Shown: positions 1 through 10,011 of the stretch, piece after piece
How positions within the stretch are numbered: the stretch's first letter is position 1
How the letters are laid out: each line of letters opens with the position of its first letter
From: Helicoverpa zea
Taxonomy: Eukaryota; Arthropoda; Insecta; Lepidoptera; Noctuidae
Assembly: GCF_022581195.2 (NCBI RefSeq)
Contig: NC_061471.1
Location: 8,060,001 to 8,124,000, forward strand
Direction of reading: 5' to 3'
DNA: 64,000 nucleotides
Translations under genes and position numbers: made by a program
Notes under the pieces: generated by a model
Databases searched by the model: none
What the model was told of the DNA's origin: nothing
The model's input: the letters and a program-made list of their open reading frames with translations, nothing else

Positions 1-465
1 CAGTTATGCGAGCTATTCCATGGATTATGTTTGTTTATACCGATTGATTTAAATGGTGGGAAGATCGCGATACTGTCAAGATTTTAGTCTACATAGATAA
101 GTGATTGAGATGAGTAGTCATTTATTGGATTAGTTAAATTGGGGATTGACATATGTAGTTAACAAGATTCTTTGTGCTCCGGATTTTGTATGTGATTAGC
201 AGCACAAGTGAACCAAAGAAAACTTAATGTTTACGTAATTTAATTCTACAGCTCATAAGTACGCGATAGGCCTGGGATCGTGGAAAACGTAGAAACCGCA
301 GCATTTGTGAGGTTTCCTCAGTCGTAATAGCTAACCAGTAAGTAGGAAGTAGGCGGCGGCAGTCGTAAGGTTAAACACTACAGAAATAAGATATGAGTGG
401 GCGTGTGCGGTGCCCGATCGGATCTACTCGAGTTACATCGGCGAGTTGACCTCAATCAGCGATAC
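1..465 (-). other. pros: Start of the pros twintron (intron sequence)
   Basis: This is AT-leaning sequence with no coding similarity to the homeo-prospero domain on either strand. It is read as the first 465 nt of the intron that begins at the nested donors. No acceptor followed by HD-PD coding sequence (HLRKAKLMFF type) is present. Confidence 0.7.
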
Positions 466-470
466 CTAGG
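460..470 (-). promoter_or_regulatory. pros: U2-type 5' splice site nested inside the U12 intron (inner donor of the twintron)
   Basis: The minus strand reads CCTAG|GTATCG, with the exon ending at 466 and the intron starting at 465, 35 nt downstream of the U12 donor. The frame would stop in-frame at 456-458 if this intron were not removed, so a donor is needed before that point. Use of this site would keep ISFSIEQTFSP in the protein and leave the junction in phase 2, giving the long isoform. No better GT lies between 501 and the stop. Confidence 0.7.
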
Positions 471-2990
471 AGAAAATGTTTGTTCTATTGAAAAGGATAT
501 AGTAGGCTGGACTCCGTCGTAGGGCAGGTCGGTGGAGTTGCAGTCGGAGTGCGGGTCCTGCGCGTCCATGAGCGGGTGGTGCGGCGCGCCCGCGTGGTGC
601 GGCACGTTGGCGTGGTGGTGGCGCAGGTAGTCCGGCGAGGCGTGGTGCGCCAGCAGCGCGGGGTGCAGCAGCGCCGGCGCGTGCGGCAGCGGCGGCGACT
701 CGCGCTCCGGGGCCGCCGGCGGCGACCGCGCCAGCCCGCCGCCCGCGCCGAAGAACGGCGAGTACGGTGAGAACACCTGGCTCTCGTGCAGCGCGGGGTT
801 AGGGATGGCTACCGGCGTCGGCAGCCCCGCCATACCCCCGGGGTATGGCCGCGGCGACGGCGACTCGGGGAACTTGCTCTCCGGCGACTGGCCCACGCCT
901 TCTCCCAGAATTCGGCTAACAGTTCTAGGCGTAATCCGCGTGTCTGTTACCTTATGCCGCTTTTTCTTAGGTGTGACGACTAGACTCAGGGCCTCGTTTT
1001 GTTCAGGGTTGGGTTCCCGGTCGAAGTGTCCATTCATGTACAGCTGTCCGAGCGGTTTCGGCGGCGTCTGGAACATGCCTGTGGGAGGCCGTATGTGAGC
1101 ACCGTGGCCCGGCCCGCTCGCCTCGGCGTGCATCGAGAATGACGCGCCACTGGGCGCGCGGGGGCCGTTCATCTGGCTCATCATCATAGGGTTATGTGTC
1201 AGAAACGACGGGACGCCATTCGGCGCTCCCGGGTGATGGACGGGTTGGTTACCTGACATTTGCCCTGATGGCCTCTGCGGTGGCTTCGATGGCGGCGACT
1301 TTCTGTCGAGCATCTGCGTCGCTATCATGATGTCTTTGTTGAGCTGCTCGGCCGCCGCTGCCGCCGCCTCGGACTGCTTGCCCATGACACGTCGCTGATG
1401 CATGAAGCGCGTCACTATTGAGTCGATGAGGCTGGCGAGGGACGCTGTGATTTCACTTTTGAGCACTTCAGCTAATCCTTCAAGGTCCGCCCCTGAGACG
1501 GGGCCCACTGAGCCCGCATTGCTGCGGAGCGCATCTAATCGCTCGGCTAGCTCTGACGATAGCGGAGGCTTTGGCGTTGGCCCGAGTTGTCGCTGCTGCG
1601 GCGAGTGTTGATTAGATTGCGGCCTTTGTTGCTGCTTATTTTGTTGTTGTTGTTGTTGCTGCTGCTGCTGCTGCTGTTGTTCAGCGGCTTCCTTCATGCG
1701 CGCTTCTTGTTCTAGGAATAGCTTTTGACTAACATTAAGGTACATGGCGGCCGCATTGTTGAGGTGTTGGTGCGGATGCGGCGCGTGCATGTGCTCGGGC
1801 GGCAGGTGCGGCATCATCGGCAGCGCGCCGTTGAAGCCGGGCGGGAGGTGCGGGTGACCCACTGCGTGTGCGTGCATCTTAGCAGACATCATCTTGCTCA
1901 TTACTTGCGACAGCATGTTGGGCGCGACACTGTTAGGTATAGGCGGAGGCACCTCCTTCGCGGGCGACGCGGGCTCAGACTTGGGTACAGGGTCATCGTT
2001 CTGTTCTACATCACTAGAAGCACCATCGTTGTCATTCGTCTCTGATTCTTGTCCCATACGATTACATAACTGCATGTATTTTTCTTGCATTTCTGCAAGT
2101 TGTTCTTGCATAGTCCTAAGTTGTGACTTTAGTGCATTCTTTTCTACTAACTTTCTTTCGATGGGCGGCGGTCTGTCAGCGTCGTCCTCCGACTCGTCGG
2201 AGACTGTCTGCGCGCTGCTGCCGTGGCTGGTGCCGTAGCGCTCGTGTGCGCCGTCGTGCTGCTGCGGGTGATACAGCTTCCGCTTCTTGCAGCCGTTCAC
2301 CTGTGGCGGCTGCGGCGCGGGACTCGACCGCATTGTCGACACTATGTTCTCAACACGAGCACGTTTCACATCAAGCGGTCGCGGTGAAGAACGTTGAGCA
2401 TCACTATCACGATCTTCAGGTTCAGACTTGGGCGCGAGCAGGGGCTCGGAGCCCTGCGAGGGATGCGTGGGCAGCGGAGAGGTTCGCGAGTCGCCGGCGC
2501 TGTCGAGCGCCAGCAGCGCGTCGTCCAAGTCTGGTCGCGAGTCCCGGGACTGCGGTCGCTCCGGAGACATCTTGAGTTTAGGCTCATCGTTGTTGTTGTT
2601 CGCGAGCACATTGTTATTGTCCGGGGAAAGGCGCAGGAGTTCCTTCTTGCGGCTCTGTAGGATATCGCGCAGCACTCGGTGCGCGATATCGCCGCCTGAG
2701 GCTTCGTCCCCAGCGTCTTCCTGCTTGGGCGTTCGCCCAAGGAGTTCGTTGATCATCTCGGCCGGTGGGTAGCCCGGGCCGAAGAGGCCGAAGTGTTGGC
2801 GGCCCTCGAAGATGGCGCCGTAAAGTCCGCCGCTCATGTGTGCGGCGCGCGCGGGCGCGAGTCCGTTCGTCGTGAGAGTCGAGTAAGAATTGCGCGGCTC
2901 ACCGGCGTCCACGCGCTGTCTGGCGCGCTTCTGTTTCCTAAGCAGTTTATCCGAGTAGGGAGAATCGGCCTCCTCTTCCGATGACATCAT
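466..2990 (-). CDS. pros: Prospero, large N-terminal coding exon (partial; homeo-prospero domain lies off-window)
   Basis: Transcription factor that is partitioned asymmetrically at neuroblast division and promotes differentiation of the daughter cell (family knowledge). This exon codes about 841 residues from the ATG at 2990, or from the adjacent ATG at 2987, which has the better context (A at -3). Signatures shared with fly Prospero and vertebrate PROX1: KRARVENIVSTMRSSP near residue 206 (about 2327-2374), followed by the basic KKRKLYHP; a coiled coil, KSQLRTMQEQLAEMQEKY, at about residues 276-312; the amphipathic block LAEVLKSEITASLASLI near 503-534; and SLVVTPKKKRHKVTDTRITP near 666-695 with a basic nuclear-localisation-like run. 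Low-complexity parts are a run of about 13 Gln (1641-1679) and His/Pro/Ala-rich C-terminal segments. IPNPALHESQVFSPYSPFF near the end is almost the fly sequence. The reading frame upstream of 3069 is intronic. Identity is very secure; the exact 3' end depends on which donor is used. Confidence 0.96.
490..502 (-). promoter_or_regulatory. pros: U12-type (AT-AC) 5' splice site of the prospero twintron
   Basis: The minus strand reads CCTACT|ATATCCTTTTC, an exact match to the U12-type AT-AC donor consensus ATATCCTT. The intron starts at 500 and the exon ends at 501, in phase 0 after a threonine codon. In Drosophila prospero the minor spliceosome uses a donor at the equivalent place (fly protein ...PTISF..., where ISF is encoded by the donor itself). 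Use of this site would give the short isoform. The U12 branch site and AC acceptor are beyond position 1. Confidence 0.88.
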
Positions 2991-3069
2991 AGGCAAGACG
3001 GGCCACGATTGGCCGATCGGCGGGCGGCGGGTAGAACCCCACCGCGCTACTCGCGCCGCATTGCCCGCT
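2991..3069 (-). other. pros: 5' UTR part of the pros coding exon, with a tiny upstream ORF
   Basis: This lies between the predicted 3' splice site and the first start codon. It is GC-rich. An upstream ATG at 3061 opens a four-codon frame (M-R-R-E) that stops at 3047, before the main start. The upstream ORF may damp translation, but that is inference. The frame is open upstream of the pros start and through the acceptor, so an extended N-terminus cannot be excluded from frame alone. The acceptor and the low-complexity, unconserved look of the extension argue against it. Confidence 0.6.
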
Positions 3070-3089
3070 CTGCAACAGGAGGGGGAAGC
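3070..3089 (-). promoter_or_regulatory. pros: 3' splice site (U2-type acceptor) opening the pros coding exon
   Basis: On the minus strand a pyrimidine-rich tract (CTTCCCCCTCCTGTTG) runs into CAG with cleavage after 3070, so the exon begins at 3069. It is the best acceptor between the start codon and the end of the open frame at 3185. The matching donor must lie to the right, perhaps tens of kilobases away. Confidence 0.7.
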
Positions 3090-6000
3090 GTCAGAGCACA
3101 CCTGCCCGTGCGCGCGGCCGCCGGCGCGTGCGCCTGCTGCCGTGCTTACGAGACGATGCATTATGACGACAACAATAAAGAACATGCATTCTTATTAAAT
3201 ACTAGCAAACTTCCGAATAATTTTGCAAGTAGAGCTTATTCTATAAACAAAATAATTTATGAATATTTCTTATTCAGTAAACATCCAATACAAACCAGCC
3301 AAACTTAATTTTATTTTCTATTCAGTTAGGTAGCAACGTAGATATTATCAAGAAATCGATCACCTATTATTGGGCAGCTAGACATTGATACCGAACTAAA
3401 AGTTCGGAGCTATCATACGAATATCTGGATAATTTCTCGTAATGACTGGTGGTAAAACAAAATCACATAGTATTAGAAAGTATAAGGAAAGTGCGATGGG
3501 GTTGGAGATAAAACACGAATAATAAAAATGGTTGAATATCACTAGCATTTGTAGGTGGACTGGATATGAATGTTTATAAGCAATTGAGAATAATTAGTGA
3601 GGAAGATCGATACGCGGAGGATAGTCTGCTAAGTTTTGTTTTGTTTTGCTGGTGGCTTGCTATTGGCTGAATAGACTGGGTATAGAGTAGGTATAATAAC
3701 TGTACGTGTGTTTGTAATGACACGCTGGACGTACATGATGGCATTAATTTCTTCTGGAGCGTGACTCCGTGCGCGGATCACAATGAAGCTGAAAATGTTA
3801 GGAATAATTCTGAGAGACACATGTTTGTGTGAATCCATTGTTTGTACGATACGTGTTTTGTTTAGTATTTTGCTTTATACTCATTGCTTGTGAATTTGCT
3901 AAGTTTTTTTTTATGTCAAATTCAATGTTAAACAAAAATCTTATAAGATTGGGCATTGACACAAAAAATGTCTTACCAGAAAATTGTCTTTCAAGATCTT
4001 AATTTTCAAATGGAATTTCTTAACGATTTATTAGGACACTAAGTATTTATCGACATGATATTTATTTACATTGTACGATTTTTTTTTTCATATAAATGGG
4101 CTCTGAAAATTGTAAATATTTTCTAAAACTTTTGTCAGTCTTAAGTATCATTCCAATTTCAAACATCTACAAATCTACTGCCAATATTTTTCTTATGCAC
4201 CAAAGAGTTAACATACTCATGGAGCCAGCCTTCTCCTACATCCGGCAGCAAATTGCTATTCACAATGAGATGGTATCAATAGCGGATGACTTCCGATGTT
4301 GGCGTGACCGGCCACTTGCGACCGGCGTCACGGCTCGCCTGCTTGTGTCGCTGGTGAATGGAGAAGTCAGGATATGTGGGATCTTTCTAGGTGACCAAGA
4401 AAATTGATTGTTTATTGTCACATTAAAAGTCAAAGACCATTTGGTTTATTTCAAATAGTCTTTGCAGAATCTTATGAAAAGTCACACCAGTTGTATGGTT
4501 CCAAAAAGTTGATCTCATGGATAAGAGCCGGCAAGAAACTTTTTCTAAATACATTACATGAAGGTCTCTTTTTTATTCTCAAGGCATAATATATAGGTGA
4601 TTGAAAACTAATATACTGAAACTGTTAGTAAATAAATGTATAACTATTGAAGTTTCATGTAATGTTGCGGTATTATACAGAATTAAAATTAATTGCACTA
4701 TTGTATCCTAAATTAGGAATATTTATTGCCATTTGGAATTTTATCATTAAATATTATGTGTTTTCCTGATGGGATCTTACAGTTAACTGATGTAAATATG
4801 AGCTTATTTTTCATTATTTTCTTTTAACTTTTTTTTTTTAAATCTTATTAGAAATTTCCCAAATCGCCCTAAACTACAGAACAGTCAGTAACATCGGTCC
4901 ATCTCAACATGAGAGCACACAACAACATTTTTCATGTGTTGTCTATTCGGCTACAGAACATTTCCAATTAGACCTTACCTATGTAGAGCGTATTGTGTTC
5001 TACATAATGAAACAAAGTACCAGCGAGCCAGTCTGTGACAATACGAGCTCTATACTTTATCTCTATGTTATTTTGAAGGACTTTTATACATAGTTTTGTA
5101 TGAAGGATATCTTATTATGACTTTGTTTTTATGGGGTTTCTTGTCGGGTCTTCTCTATGAGACCAACACTTTGGAACTCTGCAATTAGTTTGACATTTCG
5201 AAAGAGCTTTCAAAGTCCTATTTCAAATAAAAAAATTGACTTTAACTCTATGAGATTTTTTTGATGGTACAGCTAAGACAGTCGATCCTTATAAGATTTG
5301 ACTTGGGAATTTCTTTGACACTAACATCGCGATTTAGATGACCTTTTTATCATTGAAACGGTATTTTTCAGTAGGTATAGTTACAAAAGAATATTCCAGA
5401 ACAAACGAACGAACAACATCCTGTATGATACATCATCTGCTAACATTAGATCGAGTCGCCTGCGCATATATCATTACGAACTCTTTTGGGCATTGTGGCG
5501 CGCGTAATTTGCCGCCATTTTTGTACGATTTCCATACAAGAGATTGCGAGATGTATACAGTCAACCATCCAAGTCCTGCCTTGCCTAAACAGGGCAATTT
5601 TGAACTCTATGTTGTTGCTAATAAAGGTGGGTTTTCTTTGTTAACTTAGTATATTATGTGGTAAGGTGTAAACAGTGAGTCGCTGGACCATCTCGAAATT
5701 GTTCCGGTACTTCCTGCTCTTTATAATTGTTTCACATTGTATGGTTTATAGGAGGTCGATATACTTTGTGGGAAGATAAAATGATTGTGAAAATAAATTG
5801 TGAAAACTTTAGTTTTTGTTTTGTTTGGTGTTTTTTGGTTACGGACTGATGAGCTGTGGTTGAACTATGTGACTCAAAAGTTTCTATTTTATGGTTCGCT
5901 ATTATGACCTTTGTATACCACGACATAAGACTTATAACAGCATAAATTACGAACCATCTTCAGTAGCTTCTTACATCATCGCAAATGAAATTCAACCCCT

Positions 6001-7388
6001 ATTTTGTCCCAAAAGAACCCCAAATTGGGACCACAAACTACCAAACTACATCCCTACATTGGAACCGATTCTGGTGTGTACCTCTATAAAACAATTAAGG
6101 TAATTAACCTCATGAATAAGCAATGTGCCGTCAAATGCGATCGGTTGCACTATGGTTGCTCTGACCCATAGTTTGGCGCGAATGGGATTTGAATATCGAA
6201 TGCTGGGGTTCAGATATTGTTTTGTTTTGTGATGTTAAAGGAAAAGTCTGTGAAAAGAGGTTTTAATAAGTTTTGTATTTTTCTGGAGATAAAGAAGGTT
6301 TGAAATTGAGAAAAAAATACGCAGAACGAATAACTTTTGCTTTCGAATACCTTTTTGAAGAAAGGCAAATTTTAGGATCTGAGCATAAATAAGCTAACAA
6401 ACTTTCTTACCTATACTGATGTTTTCTTACATCATAAGTCGATCGAAATTATTATAATTAATTGATGCGACAGATTTAAAGACTGAAACTATGCAAACCA
6501 TCTTTATACGAATTTTCTCAGCCATGTCAAGACGAAAAACCTTTTTCTTTTTACATGCAAAAAAACTGTTTCCTAGTACAATATACTGTCTTAAAAGGCC
6601 ATGTTTCTTAGTACTGCGTGAACGAGACGAGCACAGGCGAGACCTGTTGATTTCAGGCGTAGGGGTGCGCGCTAGGGACGATCCAGATGGAATGTCGATA
6701 ATGTCGACTATCGATATGCTGTGTGAATTACTCGCGTGTGTTGCGAAAGAGAATTTTGTTGTGTTGGTGTTGGGATACTGCGTGCTGTTGTGTTGTGAAG
6801 GGAAGTTTTAATTTAAGTTTCGAAGGTATAGCCTTCGGCTAAATGGATCGGCTAGCGTGATAGTGCTAGTCATTAGTCTGTTATAGCTAGTTTAGATTTT
6901 GGTTTTCATTGTGCATGAATAATTCTCAAGAAGTTTCATGTTTGTAAGATTTTTGAATGTTATCAACCAGAAATTTGTTGAAAAATATTAAATAGGTATA
7001 ACTTTCGGCTAGAAAATTCATAAAGTTGATCGACTATTAGAGACATTTCAATATAGGTACCTACTCTACTTGCGATCATTAAAATGATCAGAGCATCAAG
7101 CAAACATTGCTATGCACTAATTTTGGCGTCCCACGTGAAAATTCCGATGACATTCCGACGTTCCATATCGATAGTTCCCCAACACTAGTGCCGCAACCCG
7201 GGCGTGCTTAATTTGGCGTGACCCGACGTCGTCTAATTTTTACGGAAACGTTTCCTTTTCCTACACTCGCGGAACGACCCACAGGAAAGTACTTGACATA
7301 AGTAAGGAGAATTTTTATATTTATAGTTTATACCAATACATATATTGTAAAGTTGGATAGTGTGTGCGTTTTTTTAAATGATTAACGT
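3090..7388. other. AT-rich non-coding stretch, probably pros intron or upstream region
   Basis: No convincing exon, RNA gene or full mobile element was seen. Short open frames here (for example 4096-4407, 5338-5649 and 6491-6811) have no recognisable domains and look like chance. A perfect GCCGCCATTTT (YY1/Pho-type motif) is at 5511-5521, and palindromic TATCGATA motifs (DREF-type) are at 6709-6716 and 7166-7173. Confidence 0.6.
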
Positions 7389-7501
7389 CCCCACTCAGAG
7401 ACATTTAATGGCTTACTTAAGTCATTCCTTAGTGAAGGATTTGTATGACATTCCGTCACTAAGGAGTGACTTAAGTAATCATTAAATGTCTCTGAGTGGG
7501 G
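7389..7501. mobile_element. MITE-like hairpin element with about 50-bp terminal inverted repeats
   Basis: The ends read CCCCACTCAGAGACATTTAA and the reverse complement. The inverted repeats continue inwards for about 50 bp with only a few mismatches around a loop of about 13 bp, so a transcript would fold into one long hairpin. No coding content. The flanks (acgt / aggt) leave the target duplication uncertain. The class is unassigned. Confidence 0.75.
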
Positions 7502-9818
7502 AGGTAAATCTCTGAAACTATTGGTCCGATTTAAGAAATGATTTCAGTGCTAGATAGACTTTTTATTGAGCAAGGCTTTGGGCCACTTTTTATTTGGATA
7601 TATAAAATAGTTCTTAAATGTGGGCAAAATCAAAAGAACGAGCTAGTATTATAATGTAAACGTATTATATAAATGTAAGGTATGGGTATTTTCTCGAAAG
7701 TAAAATCCAATATTATTAGCAACCGAAACCAAGTTAAGCAGTTTAATGGAAAATGTATTTTAAGTGTAATCCTGTTTCTGAAAATGGTGAACAATGCTTT
7801 TTCGACATTTTAATACTGTTATCGTTATCGATCTTTTTATGGACAAGGCCATCCTTGTTCAAAAGATTTTAAGATTTTCTTTCCGAAATTCTAGGATCTT
7901 TTATTTTGTTGTAGGAGTTGATATTCAAAATTAATATAAAAAAGGTGTATGATTCATAGAAAGACCGTAAACTTAGGGCTTTCTATAGGTATTAATTTTA
8001 CAGTCACCTACCGTGTGGTTCCTTTAGGACCTAAAGTTTTGCTAAGTTTGTTCTGCAATTTGTGCAGTTATTTTTCAAAAAACTAGAATTGCAGGCTAAT
8101 ATCTCTAGCTAGAATTTCTTGATATTTATTACCTAGTATAAAACGAAACACGGGCCTATTTAATATCTCATTCTAAGTTCAACTTATATAATTCCCAAGA
8201 AAAACACCCTAAATTCCCATACACATGAACGGAAAAATAAGTACGAAAATAAAAATAATTATCATCGATAAGATCATGGTACCATATGGCACGGTACCAT
8301 GGGGTTGTATGGGAATGCGTGGGAACTACCCTTTGCAATTACATATTTATCTTTTGTTCACCTTATTTCAACGGTGACTTATGGTCAATTGACCATATGG
8401 TCCCGTCACGCCATGGTGGTAGAACAAGGAATTGTAAGTACAAGATAATATTGGTAATGTTTTATGCATATGTTGGGATAACGGTTTTAATTAGAAAATA
8501 GTCACTGGTCGCAAGTTTTCCAAAAATAGTCGCAAGTATCAGAAAATCTGAATAATATTTAACGATGGCTTGGGTCAGGATTATGAAGTATCAAAATATT
8601 CGTTTCCATATAAATTGTAATTTTCTTCAAGTTTTATAAATTCTTGTTTATGCAACATATTCGTCGGTTTTTCTACCAGATCCGAAGTACAAGATTTGCT
8701 ATAAGTATTGTCGGTTTTCAGAGGACGTTACATTTTAATTTCGAATGTCCTTCAAAACTAAAAGGTATAAATATAAATTTTAAATGTTTCTCTGTACCCA
8801 ATTATATTATTATATTTATCGACTATACCACAATTGAAATTACTAAAGATACGGTTATCACACTCCACAATCACTTTGACAATTTAAATTTTAATACACC
8901 CAGTGTTGCAAGCCTGAAGGCTGCGGATGACAAGACATGCGAGGTACATGAAATAGGTCGAATAGTCGCGTGTTGACAGTGATTTGTACCCATATTTACT
9001 AATAATTACACATATAATGTCCGTCCGTCTGTTTAGTGCCATGATCTGTTTGTTAAATTTACTGATAACGAATATATTGGGACGTTAGGAATGTATTTGT
9101 TATGAGACTGATCTAGTTTGTGGGAGTAAGGGTGTTCTATTTTGGTTCTGGCTGTTTTTCCGTAAATTACAAGTCCTTATGAAACAGACTAGCAATAATT
9201 GGGAAAAAGATATGGCAATTCAATTATAGTCCTATTGAAATCATTTATCCTTATCTACTGTTACTAAAATATGAGTTAGAAATAATACCTACCTACAGTT
9301 AAACGTATATTCCTCATTTAAAACTATGACAAATAAGTACGAGCATCGTTCGATGAACTTTTGAACACGTTCCATTCTAGAACCCATTCGTAATTCGAAA
9401 TAAATTTAGAGATGCGAAGACCGATATCGACGTTGGAAGACAAAAAACAAAATATCTACGATAAAACGTGTCCAGTAAAGGGTGGAAGTAGAGCAATCAG
9501 TATGCATAAGTTATAAGCATGGATAGCGTGCCTCCTAGCCCATTACTGTGCTTCTATGAAAAAGGACATTTCAGCTTATCGGTGGATATCACGAGAATAA
9601 AAACCGAGCGATAAGATCGCGCTGAGGGCTGCGAGGTGGCGTTGTCGATAACTTTGTAAGGTCGTCGTTAAAGGGTAGGTTATTGAAATATGTCGATAGT
9701 GTTTTAGTATGGTGATATTTCATATTATCGAGAATTTTGAAGGCCAAAGTTTATAACACCTAATATTATGCGGTAAGATTACCTACCACTGCTAACCAAT
9801 GACCAAATACCATTCAAA
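7502..9818. other. AT-rich non-coding stretch
   Basis: No gene recognised. A perfect 9-bp inverted repeat (CATGGTACC / GGTACCATG) is at about 8276-8302. CAGTGTTGCAAG near 8900 resembles a hAT terminus, but no partner end was found. The frame 8644-8976 has no recognisable domain. Confidence 0.5.
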
Positions 9819-9829
9819 ACATATGCGGT
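9819..9829 (+). repeat. Target-site duplication, left copy
   Basis: ACATATGCGGT is repeated exactly at 10001-10011 on the other side of the retroposed tail. This indicates target-primed insertion. Confidence 0.85.
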
Positions 9830-10000
9830 CTGCCAGGGCTGCGGGTTGTTCGAAAGAGATACCGCAGCCCTGGCACATGAAAGGCCTACGACGGAACACG
9901 ACGGTTTTTAGTCAGTAAGAGTCTAACACTCCGTCACCGCTGCTAACCCACAGCGGGACGGGTCATTTCATGATTTTTGACGTCGTTAAAAAAAAAAAAA
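9830..10000 (+). mobile_element. Short retroposed non-LTR/SINE tail with poly(A)
   Basis: A 171-bp insert ends in an A-rich run (about 9988-10000) and is flanked by exact 11-bp target duplications. It begins TCTGCCAGGGCTGCGG, and a 12-bp stem (GCCAGGGCTGCGG with CGCAGCCCTGGC) lies near its 5' end. The tail GACGTCGTTAAAA is typical of a family I know from lepidopteran genomes. It is probably a 5'-truncated copy; the parent element cannot be named from this. Confidence 0.8.
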
Positions 10001-10011
10001 ACATATGCGGT
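10001..10011 (+). repeat. Target-site duplication, right copy
   Basis: Exact repeat of 9819-9829 directly after the poly(A) run. Confidence 0.85.

Noticed and set aside
2991..3185. N-terminal extension of Prospero (65 extra residues in frame)
   Set aside because: It crosses a good 3' splice site at 3070, is low-complexity and unlike any Prospero N-terminus; the MM start at 2990/2987 fits better.
8899..8910. hAT terminus (CAGTGTTGCAAG)
   Set aside because: No matching inverted end or 8-bp duplication nearby.
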